Source: Hemicordylus capensis
Lineage: Eukaryota > Chordata > Lepidosauria > Squamata > Cordylidae
Assembly: GCF_027244095.1 (NCBI RefSeq)
Contig: NC_069670.1
Coordinates: forward strand, 19,085,820-19,149,819
Direction of reading: 5' to 3'
DNA length: 64,000 nt
Each line of letters begins with the position of its first letter. The first letter of the stretch is position 1. Shown here one piece after another: positions 21,367-32,110 of this stretch. Made by a program: the position numbers and the translations under genes. The notes below the pieces were generated by a model that worked only from the letters and a program-made list of their open reading frames with translations, did no database searches and was not told the DNA's origin.

Positions 21367-22040
21367 TCACATCTGGAATCCAAACTCACTGCAACCTACG
21401 TGCAATTTCCACATCCTAACCTATGTCATCTAACTATTGGTGGAGCAAGAAACTCCTTGAGGCAACGGGCCCTTAATGGTGAGACTTTGCTTTTGACCAG
21501 TGACATCTAGTGGTGTCCTGATATCAGGATATTCTGTGGCCACCCGATCTTCTACCTCCTCTCTTTTTGCCCTTCGATAGCGGATTCACACTCACCTACT
21601 ATGTGAGTCTCCCAGCCTCTTCTCAATGCTTTCTTCAACAGCAGAAAACAACAGGAATTTGCAGAGTCAGCTGACAATTTCCTCTCCCCCACCACCCAAA
21701 ATGATCAACTTTTATTTATTTTAAGGCGAAACAACGTATTTCCAAATCTGGGAAGGGGTGAAAAAGAGAAAAGGGAAAGGGGGGAGACCCAATATTGTCT
21801 AATCCCAACCTTTCCAAGCTGTCGGAGAAGGTGTCAAGTTTTCCATACTGAGATTTTTAATTTATTTTTTTTAAAAAAAGGCTTAATTATCAGTTTCACC
21901 GGCTGTGACCACAATGCATAAGTTAGCCATGAAGCTGGCAAATCACGCCGTAGATCACACACACCATCCCCCTCTACAAGCAAGGCTTCCAAAACAGCTT
22001 CCGACCACACAATAGCTAGAGCGGCATTTCCAATCCCATC
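21366..22040. other. Unassigned stretch
   Basis: No gene or named repeat seen. Confidence 0.4.
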
Positions 22041-22375
22041 TTTTTAAAGTGGAGACTCTTTTTATTGAGCAGGGGGAGAGCAACTGACCCTATCCATCCC
22101 CAAGCACAGCATCCCTCCAGTGGCTTTTGCTGGCGTCTATCTTAGGTTTCTTTTTTAGATTGTGAGCCCGTTGAGGATGGGGAGCCGTTTTTATGAACTT
22201 TTAAATGTTTTATATTTTATATTATGTTTCAATCTTTATACAGCCTAGAGATTCCTATATTAGGCAGTATAAAAATTCAATAAATAAACAAACAAATAAT
22301 TTTATTTATTTATTTATATCTATGTACATCGTTTCGGGAACTTTGGTTGAAAAGCAGTATATAAATATTTGTTTC
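22040..22375 (+). mobile_element. L2-like LINE 3' ends (two, in tandem)
   Basis: 22050-22290 has the AGATTGTGAGCCCGTTGAGG block and an (AAAC)n/(AAAT)n end; 22305-22375 is a second tail (TTGGTTGAAAAGCAGTATAT). Confidence 0.6.
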
Positions 22376-22492
22376 TTCCATGTGGTGGGGTGTGTTTTAG
22401 CCGCTCAGCCACCCTGTTAGACAGAGAGTGACTTTCTCTGACTCCAGTCAGTGAGCTTCAAGGCCCAAGTGGGGATGAAAATGTGGGCTAAA

Positions 22493-22800
22493 GTAAAGTT
22501 GTGCCCTCAAATCGGTGTAGACTCCTGGAAACCACAGAACCATGTGGTTTTCTGCGTGGGAAAAGTTGTGCCGTTGAGTTGGTGTCGACTCCTGGAGACC
22601 ACAAAGACCCGTGCTTGTCTTTGGTAGAATACAGGAGGGGTTCACCATTGCTTCCTCCTGCTCAGTGTGAGATGATCCCTTTCAGCGTCTTCCTAGATAG
22701 CTGCTGCCCGACAGAGGTGTTTCCCTCTAAACATACCAGATTCGAACTGGCAACCCTCTGACTTGCTAGTCAAGTCATTTCCCCACTGTGCCATTTGGTG
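22493..22800 (-). mobile_element. Sauria-type SINE with a duplicated tail
   Basis: Reverse copy: head with B box (AGATTCGAACTGGCAACC) at the right, BovB-like tail (GTGCCGTTGAGTTGGTGTCG) at 22565. A second tail (GTGCCCTCAAATCGGTGTAG) at 22500-22555 is joined directly. Confidence 0.7.
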
Positions 22801-22894
22801 GCTATGCACATCCAAACCTCACAATCTATTTTCACAGTTCACAGGAACTATTTACTGTGAACCGACCAGTGTTTAGTGGTTCACAAGAACTATT

Positions 22895-23110
22895 TCCATA
22901 ACAACTACTACAAATATTTATATACCGCTTTTCAACCAAAGTTTCCAAAGTAGTTTACATGGAGAATTAAAAATAAATAAATACAATGGCTCCCTGTCCC
23001 CAAAGGGCTCACAGTCTTAAAAACATAAGATAGGCACCAGCAACAACCACTGGAGGGATGCTGTGCTGGGGATGGAGAGGGCCAGTTCACCTTCTTGCTG
23101 GCTGAGGTCC
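22895..23110 (-). mobile_element. L2-like LINE 3' end
   Basis: Starts with AAATATTTATATACCGCTTT and CAAAGTAGTTTACATGG and reaches ATGCTGTGCTGGGGATGGAG. Confidence 0.65.
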
Positions 23111-23815
23111 TTGATAAAAGTCCTGCTCCATTGGCAGCAAAAGTACAGCTGATGGGTGTACTGCCTGTGGAACTCCCTCCCTCAACAGGTTCGTTCAACA
23201 CTGTCCCAGGCGAATATCGTGCTCTTCTGACATGAAGTGGGCACAGATCAACGACTGCATTTTCATCCTTCTTTTTTTTTTTAAGTATCTACGCTTATTA
23301 TTTCAATGGTAGGTTACTGGTGCTTGTTAAGCTACCTCAGGCATCCTGTCGTCGTGACAGAAAAGCAGAGATCTTTTAAAAACCCAAAGGGTTTTCAGTA
23401 GCCCCTAAGGGAAAGCCCCAGGCTGGATTCAATTCAGCAGGTGGAACTCCTCCCCACTGGAGCCTCCACAAAGCCTAGAAGAGGAGCCTTCCCTCAAACC
23501 AACCATTTATAGACTTCAGTGACGAGATCTCATTAAGGACCTCTCCCTAAGAATCAGGTCATCAGTGTCCTCTGAATAGCTCATTGCAGATGTACTTAAT
23601 TTATACATTTGTGGAACAGGATTTGAGCTTCTTTAGCGGACAATTCTAGATCCCGCCCCCACAATATCGCATATGTGTATTATTATTAAAATGTTAAGGT
23701 CGGCTTTTCAACAATAAAGAGAGTTCTCAAAAAGCTTTTTGTAGCAGAGCATAATCCTCCTTTGCAATCTGCCTCCCCCAAAGAGAAAGAGAAAACTTTG
23801 AACTCAGGTAGGACA
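23110..23815. other. Unassigned stretch
   Basis: No gene seen. 23110-23220 (TGTGGAACTCCCTCCC) may be an old LINE fragment. Confidence 0.35.
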
Positions 23816-23960
23816 CCGGAAGCTGCCATATACCGAATCGGACCGTTGCTCCATCGAGCTCAGTATTGTCTGCACTGACTGGCAGCAGCACTCCAAGGTT
23901 TCGGGCAGGAGTCTCTCTCCGCTCGACCTGGAGATGCTGCCAGGGAGGGACCCCTCTAAT
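23815..23960 (-). mobile_element. SINE body and tail fragment
   Basis: GGAAGCTGCCATATACCGAA to GACCTGGAGATGCTGCCAGG, reverse of the shared SINE tail and body. Confidence 0.6.
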
Positions 23961-24149
23961 TATCTCCATCACTGTGTGGAATGAGTTTTGTTCTGGGCGG
24001 CCGTGTCAAGGCAGTGTGTGCACATGCGCACTCAGGGTGGGGCTTTCCCGATTCAACCGGAGTGGGATCTCAAATTAACTGAGCGGATCTCAAAAACTTG
24101 TGAGCACGCGCACCTCTTAAACAGAACCCCGAGACAGAACCTGGGACCT

Positions 24150-24262
24150 TCTGCATGCATCTGGTGGAGAACTCTGTGAAGCAGAATGCCAGACTAGATG
24201 GGCCAGATGCACCAGATGATCGGCCTGGGGCCTGATCCTGCAGAGGGGTCCTTCTGTTCTTA
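24150..24262 (+). mobile_element. CR1/L3 LINE tail
   Basis: CCAGACTAGATGGGCCAGAT to GGTCCTTCTGTTCTTAAG fits the CR1/L3 tail, with a small internal duplication of GATGCACCAGATGA. Confidence 0.5.
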
Positions 24263-24319
24263 AGGCAAATGCTCTGGCACTGGGCTACAGCCCTATGGCC
24301 AATACCGAGGTTGTAGGGC

Positions 24320-24475
24320 ATTACCGTATTTACCCGTATACACAAGGACTCTGAATTTCAAACAAGACCCTTAGCTTAGATACAGGTTATACCTCCATTT
24401 ACCCAAAAGGAAGAGGCCTCTGAATTCAAGATGACCCCCTGATTTCTAATATCAAAGAACTTTGCAACTAGGATT
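24320..24475. mobile_element. Possible DNA transposon fragment
   Basis: TTACCGTATTTACCCGTATA is similar to the ends of vertebrate elements that begin with TACCGTATTTACTCG. No second end found. Confidence 0.25.
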
Positions 24476-24605
24476 CAGAGGCATCTTGCCCTCCGACGAG
24501 TAGCCACTGACAGAGCTTGGGAGCCCTACAGTGATGCTAACAGAAGGCACAGAATAAAGTTAGGAGAGCCGTTATTGTAGTCTCCAAAGAGAACCTTCCC
24601 CAACT

Positions 24606-24611
24606 TTTATT
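24606..24611 (-). terminator. Poly(A) signal of SF3B4
   Basis: Reverse AATAAA about 285 bases past the SF3B4 stop codon. This gives a short 3' UTR. Confidence 0.65.
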
Positions 24612-24896
24612 TGCAAACTGTATTTCTACGTCAGATTTCACAAAAAGGGAGGATAAATGCAACACAGACAATTAAAAACTAACCAACAGCCGGATCATCT
24701 TTGTTTGCAGCGACAATGGAGTTAAAGGAGACCAGGATGAGAAAAGCCTCATCCCAAGCAAGAGGTGGGTTTTTCCCACGTCCGGAAGGGGGCCAGGGGG
24801 CTCTGGCGCACTGGAATGTTGTCCAAAGGAAAAGGAGGCAGAAGGATCCCGTGGCTGGCCGAGGCTTCTTGATGTCCGCTTGCAATGTTCTCTTCT

Positions 24897-25081
24897 CTAG
24901 GGGGGCATGGGCCCCCGCATGGGCCCTCGGGGCGGCACCATGGGTCTCTGGGCAGGGCGCGGCGGGAGAGGGATTCGCTGGTAGCCGTAGGGAGGGGGGC
25001 GAGGCGGGCCGTTGTATCCGTGGGGCGGCATCAAAGGAGGAGGCCCTCGCATCCCGTGGGGGGGCATGGGGCCTGGGTGGC
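24897..25081 (-). CDS. SF3B4: SF3B4 coding exon 6 with stop
   Basis: 185 bases, [16 protein letters not shown] to GPMRGPMPP and TAG at 24897-24899. Acceptor CTCCAG. Confidence 0.95.
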
Positions 25082-28000
25082 CTGGAGGAAGAAGACGGAC
25101 ATTAGACGACACCCCAGAGGAGCAGCTGAGGCAACAGGAGAGTACCCGAAAGGGACCAGCTTGGAAGGACAGAGCGGGGCCCCTCAGGGCCACACATGCC
25201 ATGTTCTGGAAATTAACGGCAATCCACGAATAGAGAGTCCCTTATTGGGTGGGACGGAAGTCTACACTACACTACAGGAGAGGAGAGCTGGTCTTGTGGC
25301 AGCAAGCATGACTGGTCCCCATAGCTAAGCAGGGTCTGCCCTGGTTGCATCTGAATGGGAGACTTGATGTGTGAGCACTGGAAGATCTTCCCCTCAGGGG
25401 ATGGAGCCGCTCTGGAGAGAGCATCTAGGTTCCCAGTTCCCTCCTTGGCTTCTCCAAGAGAGGGCTGAGAGAGATGCCTGCCTGCAACCTTGGAGAAGCC
25501 GCTGCCAGTCTGTGAAGACAATACTGAGCTAGATAGACCAAGGGTCTGACTCAGTATATGGCAGCTTCCGATGTTTCCTACACGCAACTCCCACCCATGA
25601 ACAGGCCTGCAAGGATTGGCTCGATGCTGAAAAGCCAGAGCATACACAAGTAATCTCCTCCCAGCACACATCAACCGAATGGATCTGGCTCCACTGGCCA
25701 GGTTCAAGGCTCAAAGACCTCCGCAACCAGTACAGGTAACCAGAGCTGGGGAAGTTGGGCAAAATCTGCTACGGAAAGTACTCTGGCTGCATATTTAAGG
25801 CCAGTGGTTTCAAAACACTGAAAGCCAGAGCGCAGGATCCCGTGTGAGGGAAGGGGGGCAGGCGGGCTCCCAGTACAGCAAGAGGGTGAGAGGTTTCCCC
25901 CCACCTGGCACTCTTAAGAAAGTCAGATCCACGATTTAGAAACTAAAGTATAAACCTGCCTGGTTTAGAATGTGAAAACTGTAACTAGCAGAAGACCTCA
26001 CATTTGGAATAGTGTAGGCAAAATTGACTTAAGTACGAGAGAGAGGGGGCGAGAGAGAGAGATGGGGGAGAGGGGGCAAGAGAGAGAAGAGAGGGGGGAG
26101 AAGGGGAGGAGAGAGGGGGGAGAAGAGAGGGGGAGGAGGAGGAGGAGGAGAGGGGAGAGAGGGGGAGGAGGAGGAGGAGAGGGGAGAGAGGGGGAGGAGG
26201 AGGAGGAGAGGGGAGAGAGGGGGAGGAGGAGGAGGAGAGGGGAAAGAGGGGAGGAGAGGAACGCTCCAATTCCAGGGTGTTTCTGTGGCATCCACGTGAG
26301 TGAGGAGGGCCCTCTCAGGTCATAGTGGCAGGGGAGAGGGAGGGGAGAGTGGTAGAGAGAGAGAGAATCTTAAGGACCCTTCAGCAGATCAGCAGCAGCT
26401 GAGAAGGGTTGCCACCCCACCCCAGGCAGTGAGCTGAAGAGAGCGCTACCACCCACAAGCCATGCCCCCACTTACCCATGGGTGATCCAAAGTGTGGCCC
26501 TCTGGGAGGCATGCCCATAGGTGGTGGCCCAGGATGGGGCATTCCTGGAGGCGGACGGGGCGGCGGTTGGCCTCCTGCACCCGGCGGCCCCGGGTGATGT
26601 GGTCCCATCCCAGGCATCCCGTGGTGGACCTGCATCTGCGGCATCCCTGGACAGACAACGCAAGGCAAGGGAGATGATTCCGGGGGGTCTCCGTGGCATC
26701 CACGCGAGTGAGGAGGGCCCTGCTGCCTCTCAGGCCAGAGTGGCAATGGCCAAGGCATCCCTTGTGCATGCTCCTCTCAGAGTCCCCAGGGCCATCCCTA
26801 AGGGTCTCCTCCTCCTCCCTTCAATCCAGCTGCACCCCTTTGCCAACAGCAGTCACTGGCCCTAGGCCCGATCCTTCACCAGGGCTGCTCAACTTTGGCC
26901 CTCCTGCAGTTGTTGGTCTACAGCTCCCATAATCCCTGGCGCTTGGCCACTGTGGCTGGGGATTCTGGGAGTTGTAGTCCAAAAACAGCTGGAGGGGCCT
27001 AGGTTGAGCAGGCCTGCCTTACACACGAGCCCCAGGGCTCCAACCCCAATGCCTCTACCTCCTTGAGTGATGTCTGTCTGTCTGTCTCTCTTCGTTGGAG
27101 TAGGGCAGGGGTGCCCAACCACTGGTGCCCCAGATCAGTGTTCCTTCTAAGAGAGATTCCCAGATGTTGTTGACTACAACTCCCAGAATCCCCAAGCTAC
27201 AATGGCTTTTGCTTGGGGATTCTGGGAATTGTAATCAACAACATCTGGGAAGCCGTTAGAGCAGGCCTGCTCAACTTAGGCCCTCCAGCTGTTTTTGGAC
27301 TACAACTCCCAGAATCCCCAGCCACAGTGGCCAATAGCCAGGGATTATGGGAGTTGTAGGCCATCATCTGCAAAAGGGCCGAAGCTGAGCAGGCCTGCGT
27401 TAGAGGGAACACAGCTCCAGATACTGCTGCACTACAACTCCTATCACCCCCAACCACAATACACTGTCACTGGGGATGATGGGAGTTGTAGTTCTGCAAT
27501 ATCTGGAGTGCCACAGGCCGGGCAGCCCTGGAGTAGGGGAGTGCCCTGGAACAGAGGATCAGGGCTCAGCAGTCCCTCCTCAGGGATGTGATCTGAAGAG
27601 GAAGGGGGACGAAGCTCTTCGTGTCTTCTGGAGCGAGTGGAAAAGGCAAAGGCAGAAGGCTTACCTGGATGCATCCCGCCGGGAGGGAAAGGGTGCGGGT
27701 GGGGAGGGTGTCCCCCACCAGGAGCACCTCCAGAAGGGGGTCCGGGGGCTCCGGCCCCTGGCGGCATGGGTGGAGGCGGCATGGCCGGAGGCATTCCTGG
27801 AGGCATCGCTCCCGGGGGTGGCACTGGTGGAGGGAACGATCCGGGCGGTGGGATGCCTACAACAGGGGAGGGAAATAGGTTTTCAGATACCGAGGGAAGT
27901 GTGGAAGAGATTACAACTTAACAAAGGCTACAGTTCCCTTTGAGAAGAGAAGAGAAGGACAGCCCTGAGCCATTTTTGGAAGGGCGGTACAGAAATCAAA

Positions 28001-29926
28001 TAAATAAATAATACATAAATACATAAATAAATAAATAGAGGACCTCCTTGGGTAGTTACAGAAACATCCCAGCACAAAAACAGCCTCAAAATACTAGAAT
28101 GTAGATCTTAACTCTAATATTTGATGTAAAACGCTGCCTCGACCTATTGCCAACTCTGACTGGCAGCAGCTATAATCACAGGGACACAGGGAGCTGCCTT
28201 CCACCAAGCCAGATCGCTGCTCCATTGAGCTCAGCATTGTCTACACTGACTGGCAGCAGCTCTCCAAGATTTCAGCCAGGAGCCCTTCCCAAGCCTACCT
28301 GGAGATGCTGCCAGGGATTGAACCGGGGGCCTTCAGGGATCCAGGATCTCCAGAGAGGGAGGTCCTTCCCATCACCTGCCGACTGATCCTTTTGGTGGGA
28401 GATGCCAAGGACGGAGCCCAAGATCTCTCGAATGCAAAACAGGTGCTCTATCACAGAGGGAAGGACCCCAACCCTTTGCCAATGAGAACTGGCCTCTGCT
28501 CATCAAATTCTGCTGCTTGAACTGATCAAGTGGTCAACTAAAGAGCTAGATGACACTACAGTCCACAACAGCAGCAGCAGCCATATACTGTTTGCGCTTC
28601 GAACGCTGCCGTTCGAGCAGCTCACGATGATCACGAACTACGACCAATCAATGCCAAGCGTCGCACATTTAGGCACGAAAACCACGCAAAGCGATGGATC
28701 CGTGCAGCAAGAGAGGGGGAACCGGATGAAGAGGGTTTGAAAAGGGCAGTCCCCAATGAAACAGAGCAAAAAGCCAAGGCGGGCGTTTGCTTACCTGGCG
28801 GAGTGACCCCCGGCCCCAAGGTGGTAACGACTGGGGTTGGGACCGATGGCGGGGGAGGAGCGTCTGCAAAAAGCTGGTGGGGCCGGTCGGCCTGCGAGAG
28901 GGGGTTCTGGGCGGCCAGGAGGCGCTCGGCGGCCGAGCCGTGCCTCTCGCCCTTGGAGTCCTTCTTGAAGGCGTAGGAGACCGTGATGGGCCGGTTGCAG
29001 AGGTACTGTCCGTTCATGGCCTCGATGGCCGCGTCGGAAGCGTCGAAGCTGGCGAAGTTGATGAACGCGTAGCCCTTGGAGTTGCCCGTGTCGGGGTCGC
29101 GCATGATCTTGGGGGTCTGCAGGATGACCCCAAAGGCGCTGAAGGTGTCGTAGAGCAGCTTCTCGTCAATCTCCGGGTCCAGGTTGCCGATGAAGATGTT
29201 GGCGCCCACGTCCAGGTTCTTGTTGTGGGCCGAGGCCTTGTTCACCCGGATCGGCTTTCCGTAGAGCTTGATCATGTTCATGATCTTGATGGCGTAGTCC
29301 GCGTCCTCCTCGCTGAGGAACTCCACAAAGCCATAGCCTGAAAGTAGACAGCCAGACGAGACGCTCAAAACGGAAAGTGATGCACCAGTGAAAAACCTGG
29401 TGCATCTTGGGAAGCCCTGACAGCCCCCCAGCAGGGGTGGGCCAACTTGGCCCTCCGGCTGTTGTTGAACTACAATTCCCATCATCCCCAGCTCCAATAA
29501 ACCATGCCTGGGAATGATGGGAGTTGTAGTTCAACAAGGGCTGAAGGGCCAAATTTTTCCAGTCTTGGCTTCCTGTGACTGAGACAGGGCCAAGGGATCC
29601 TTTAACACTGACAAAGCCTCGACACCTCAGCTACCGCCCCCTGACACCAGTGAAGAGAACGGGAGCAAGGAGTGAAGGCCAGGAAGGACATCGCTTACCT
29701 TGATGCTGGCCAGTGACTCTGTCTTTGGGCATGTGGGTGTTCACAACTGGGCCGGCCTGGAGGAAGAGCTCCCACAGCAAGGGTTCACTGACCTTCTCGT
29801 CCAAGCCTCCGACGTACACAGTGGCATCTGCAGAAGACAGGGAAAGCCTCCTTAGTTAGACATGGACAGTGCATGTGTGTTCCTATCACAGATGCAGTGG
29901 GGGGGGGGGGAATTATACACACACAC

Positions 29927-29959
<33 letters not shown>

Positions 29960-31470
29960 TATATACATACACACACACACACACACACACACACCGCTTT
30001 TCAACCAAAGCCCCCAAAGCGGTTTACATAGAAATAAATAAATAGAGTCCCCTCTCCCCAAAGGGCTCACAATCTAAAAAAGAAACATAAGATAGACACC
30101 AGCACCCGCCACTGGTGGGATGCCATGCTGGGGATGGATGGGACCAGTTGCTCTCCCCCTGCTAAATACAAGCGAATCAGCACTTCTTAAAGGTGCCTCT
30201 TTGCTCAGTTAGCAAGGGAATTCTCTGCCACAGGGTGTGGTGATGGCCACTAGCTTGGATGGCTTTAAAAGGGGCTTATACACATTCATGGAGAACAGGT
30301 CTATCAAGGGCTGTTGTCTGGTGGCAGTGGGCTACCTCCAGCCTCAGAGGCAGGATGCCTCTCAATACCAACTGCAGGGGAGCAACAGCAGGATTGAGGG
30401 CATGCGCTCAGCCTGTGGGCTTCTCAGAGGCAGCTGGTGGGCCACTGTGTGAAATAGGATGTTGGACTAGGTGGGCTTCCTTGGGCCTGATTCAGCAAGT
30501 CTGTTCTTATGATCACATTCTTATGACCTACAAAAGGCTTCCAGAGATCACCCTGGAATGGTTGGCTACCTGAAAGTCTCTCTCAGAGCACCTCACTTGC
30601 ATTTTTGAAGGTAGCATATTACTGTGCAGAACCATGTAAAATGTTGTTTATAAGTTGAGGATCTTGGCCCTTCAGTCCTCAGAGGTGCCCTGTGCTTTTC
30701 TATGTGGTGGTGGTGAGAAGAGAAAACAATGGTCCCATCCAGGAGGGACGCGCTATGCATGCTCAGAAACACTGAACAGCCTGGATTCTTTCCATCTTCT
30801 AAACCATTTATCAAGATCTTTTGGTGGTTGTTTGTTGTTGTTGTTTTGCCAGAACTTTACAAAGCCAGAATTCGCACTCCACCTGAGTACATATCCACCA
30901 CGGCCAAGGCTACAAGGAGCCCCCACGTTTCCCCCACTAAGGCTGCGGTTCTCAAGCTCTCCGGCCCCCAGCTGTTGTGGGGCTACAACTCCCATCATCC
31001 CCCACCATCATGGCCAGTGTGGCTGGAGATGATGGGAGTTGTAGTACCCCAACAGCTGGGGGCCCAAGGGTCGAGATCCCCTGGCAAGAGTCCTCAAACC
31101 TGGGTCCCCAGATGTAGCTGGACAGCAACTCCCATCACCATGCGGGCCAAGCAGTCGTGGCAGCGGATGATGGGAGCTATAGTCCAACATCCTGGGACCC
31201 GATTCCGAGAACCTCCGCACTTAGGGGGAACCAAGCAGATCCCTCCCCTGGGGGGATATTTTTACTCCTCCCCCCCTTCTCAAAATGGGAGCGCCCGCCC
31301 GCCCCATCTATCCATACTTCTCAGGCTTCCCAGGGAAAGGGACCCCCAGCAGCCCCCTCCCGCAAGCCAGGGGGAGGGGGAGGGGGGATCTCTCCCCTTG
31401 GATAGCGAGTGGGGAGTGGAGACAAACGAGGGTTACCTTGGTTCCTCTCCGAGATGGGTCCGGCCGCCAT
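24897..31470 (-). CDS. SF3B4: Splicing factor 3B subunit 4 (SF3B4/SAP49), complete, six exons
   Basis: Nuclear RNA-binding subunit of SF3B in the U2 snRNP; the family binds intron RNA near the branch site and tethers U2 there. Coding exons in order: 31437-31470, 29699-29827, 28795-29337, 27665-27856, 26476-26646, 24897-25081. Every intron has GT..AG ends and interrupts a codon after its first base; lengths sum to 1254 bases, 417 residues plus stop, close to the 424 of human SF3B4. The start reads [11 protein letters not shown]. The first RRM has [12 protein letters not shown] and [18 protein letters not shown]; the second has [17 protein letters not shown] and [19 protein letters not shown]. 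From about residue 215 the protein is Pro/Gly/Met-rich ([11 protein letters not shown] near the end). No break is seen. It shares a CpG-rich promoter with the plus-strand hAT-derived gene. Confidence 0.97.
25275..25580 (+). mobile_element. 5S/tRNA-headed SINE in SF3B4 intron 5
   Basis: Full copy, AGGAGAGCTGGTCTTGTGGC to GGCAGCTTCCGATGTTTCC, antisense to the gene. Confidence 0.75.
26030..26250 (+). repeat. Polypurine GA/GGA tract in SF3B4 intron 5
   Basis: About 220 bases of almost pure purine, with units of GGGGAGAGAGGGGGAGGAGG type repeated four times from 26140. On the coding strand it is polypyrimidine. Confidence 0.9.
26278..26741 (+). repeat. Direct repeats flanking SF3B4 exon 5
   Basis: 26278-26327 and 26689-26741 share GTGGCATCCACG and GAGTGAGGAGGGCCCT followed by TCTCAGG..A.AGTGGCA. 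The pair brackets exon 5. Confidence 0.7.
26476..26646 (-). CDS. SF3B4: SF3B4 coding exon 5
   Basis: 171 bases, [15 protein letters not shown] to HFGSPMG. Donor ATGG/GTAAGT. Flanked on both sides by a roughly 50-base direct repeat. Confidence 0.95.
26880..27535. mobile_element. Row of four palindromic elements in SF3B4 intron 4
   Basis: Units at about 26880-27016, 27137-27266, 27266-27402 and 27405-27535. Each has inverted arms built on GACTACAACTCCCAGAATCC or a close variant. The second and third abut at GCAGGCCTG. Confidence 0.7.
27665..27856 (-). CDS. SF3B4: SF3B4 coding exon 4
   Basis: 192 bases, proline/methionine-rich ([20 protein letters not shown] to FPPGGMHPG). Acceptor TTGTAG, donor CCAG/GTAAGC. 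Confidence 0.95.
28180..28460 (-). mobile_element. SINE with tRNA-type head in SF3B4 intron 3
   Basis: Tail and body at left (CATTGAGCTCAGCATTGTCT, TGACTGGCAGCAGCTCTCC), then CTGGAGATGCTGCCAGGGAT then TGAACC (reverse B box) and remnants of the tRNA head to about 28460. Confidence 0.6.
28795..29337 (-). CDS. SF3B4: SF3B4 coding exon 3
   Basis: 543 bases, end of RRM1, all of RRM2 and the linker through [16 protein letters not shown] to GVTPPG. Acceptor TTTCAG, donor CCAG/GTAAGC. Confidence 0.95.
29432..29562. mobile_element. Palindromic element in SF3B4 intron 2
   Basis: Arms TTGAACTACAATTCCCATCA and TGATGGGAGTTGTAGTTCAA. Confidence 0.65.
29699..29827 (-). CDS. SF3B4: SF3B4 coding exon 2
   Basis: 129 bases, first half of RRM1 ([20 protein letters not shown] to GQHQ). 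Acceptor CTGCAG, donor AAG/GTAAGC. Confidence 0.95.
29917..29995 (+). repeat. (CA)n/(TA)n compound microsatellite
   Basis: Alternating CA and TA runs in SF3B4 intron 1, preceded by a G11 run. Confidence 0.9.
29996..30208 (-). mobile_element. L2-like LINE 3' end
   Basis: CCGCTTTTCAACCAAAGCCC to GCTCTCCCCCTGCTAAATAC, reverse of the L2 end. Confidence 0.65.
30215..30530 (+). mobile_element. CR1/L3 LINE 3' end
   Basis: GGGAATTCTCTGCCACAGGG through GGTGGGCCACTGTGTGAAAT to CTGTTCTTATG. Confidence 0.7.
30945..31200. mobile_element. Two palindromic elements in SF3B4 intron 1
   Basis: 30945-31072 (arms GGGGCTACAACTCCCATCAT and GATGATGGGAGTTGTAGTAC) and 31085-31200 (arms GGACAGCAACTCCCATCACC and GATGATGGGAGCTATAGTCC). 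They lie within 500 bases of the SF3B4 start. Confidence 0.65.
31437..31470 (-). CDS. SF3B4: SF3B4 coding exon 1
   Basis: 34 coding bases, [11 protein letters not shown] plus one base; donor CAAG/GTAACC. The ATG lies inside a YY1-type motif (CAAGATGGCGGC on the minus strand). Confidence 0.95.
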
Positions 31471-32110
31471 CTTGACCCCTCACCAGCCCCCGAGGCCGCC
31501 TCCGCGGCCCACTTCCGCCCTCCGCCGGAAGCGGAGGAGAGGAGGGCAAAGCGTGGCCGCCGCCAGCCATCTTGCGTCCGGGCGGGAGAACGTTCGTCAC
31601 GTCAAGTCGCCAGCGCGCGCGCGCTCGCTCGCCGGCCCGCCCCACCCGGCTCTCAGTTTGCTGCTCTTCAGTGTGGCGAGCGAGCGGAGCGGGACCAAAG
31701 ACCAACATCCTCGCCGCGCGGGACAGGGCTGTGCCGCAGGGAAGGGGAAGGAGGACCTGAAGCGTTAGTTGAAGCCGCGCCGCCATTTTGGAAGAGGGCG
31801 ACGCTCGGAGGGAAAAGGCTTGCTCTTTCGTTGCCTTCTGCGCGCCATTTTTGGAGACCTCCCCCCACCCCTCGCTCGCTGATTGGCTTTGCTCTCACCG
31901 GCTCCCCATTGGCTGGCGGATTGCTCGCTTCGTGGTTGGCTTGTTCGCGTTCGAATCAAGGGTTGCCCTGGGCAACCGTGCCCCCATTGGCTGGAGGGAG
32001 GGGGGAGCCGAGGAGGGAGTTTCAAAAGGTATTTAAGGGGGACGGGCCGGCCGAGAAAACTCCTTAGTGGGCCTTTCTTGAAGCGCGGGCGGAGGCAGGA
32101 GGGGAGGTCG
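31437..32110. promoter_or_regulatory. Divergent CpG-rich promoter of SF3B4 (-) and the hAT-derived gene (+)
   Basis: CpG is dense here and scarce on both sides. Visible motifs: YY1-type GCCGCCATCTTG at 31463-31474 and similar CCATCTTG/CCATTTTGG near 31570 and 31787; ETS sites ACTTCCG (31511-31517) and CCGGAAG (31525-31531) in opposite orientation; a CRE-like TCACGTCA near 31598; three ATTGG (CCAAT) boxes at 31882, 31908 and 31986; and a TATA-like GGTATTTAAGG at 32028-32038 directed to the plus strand. The YY1/ETS half sits at SF3B4 and the CCAAT/TATA-like half at the hAT-derived gene. Start sites are inferred. Confidence 0.7.

Noticed and set aside
25985-26325. Several Ser/Pro/Leu- or Arg/Glu/Gly-rich frames
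   Set aside because: They are translations of the polypurine tract in an SF3B4 intron.
28631-29497. Single 288-codon gene on the minus strand
   Set aside because: It is SF3B4 exon 3 read through into introns on both sides; the exon borders give the family sequence exactly.
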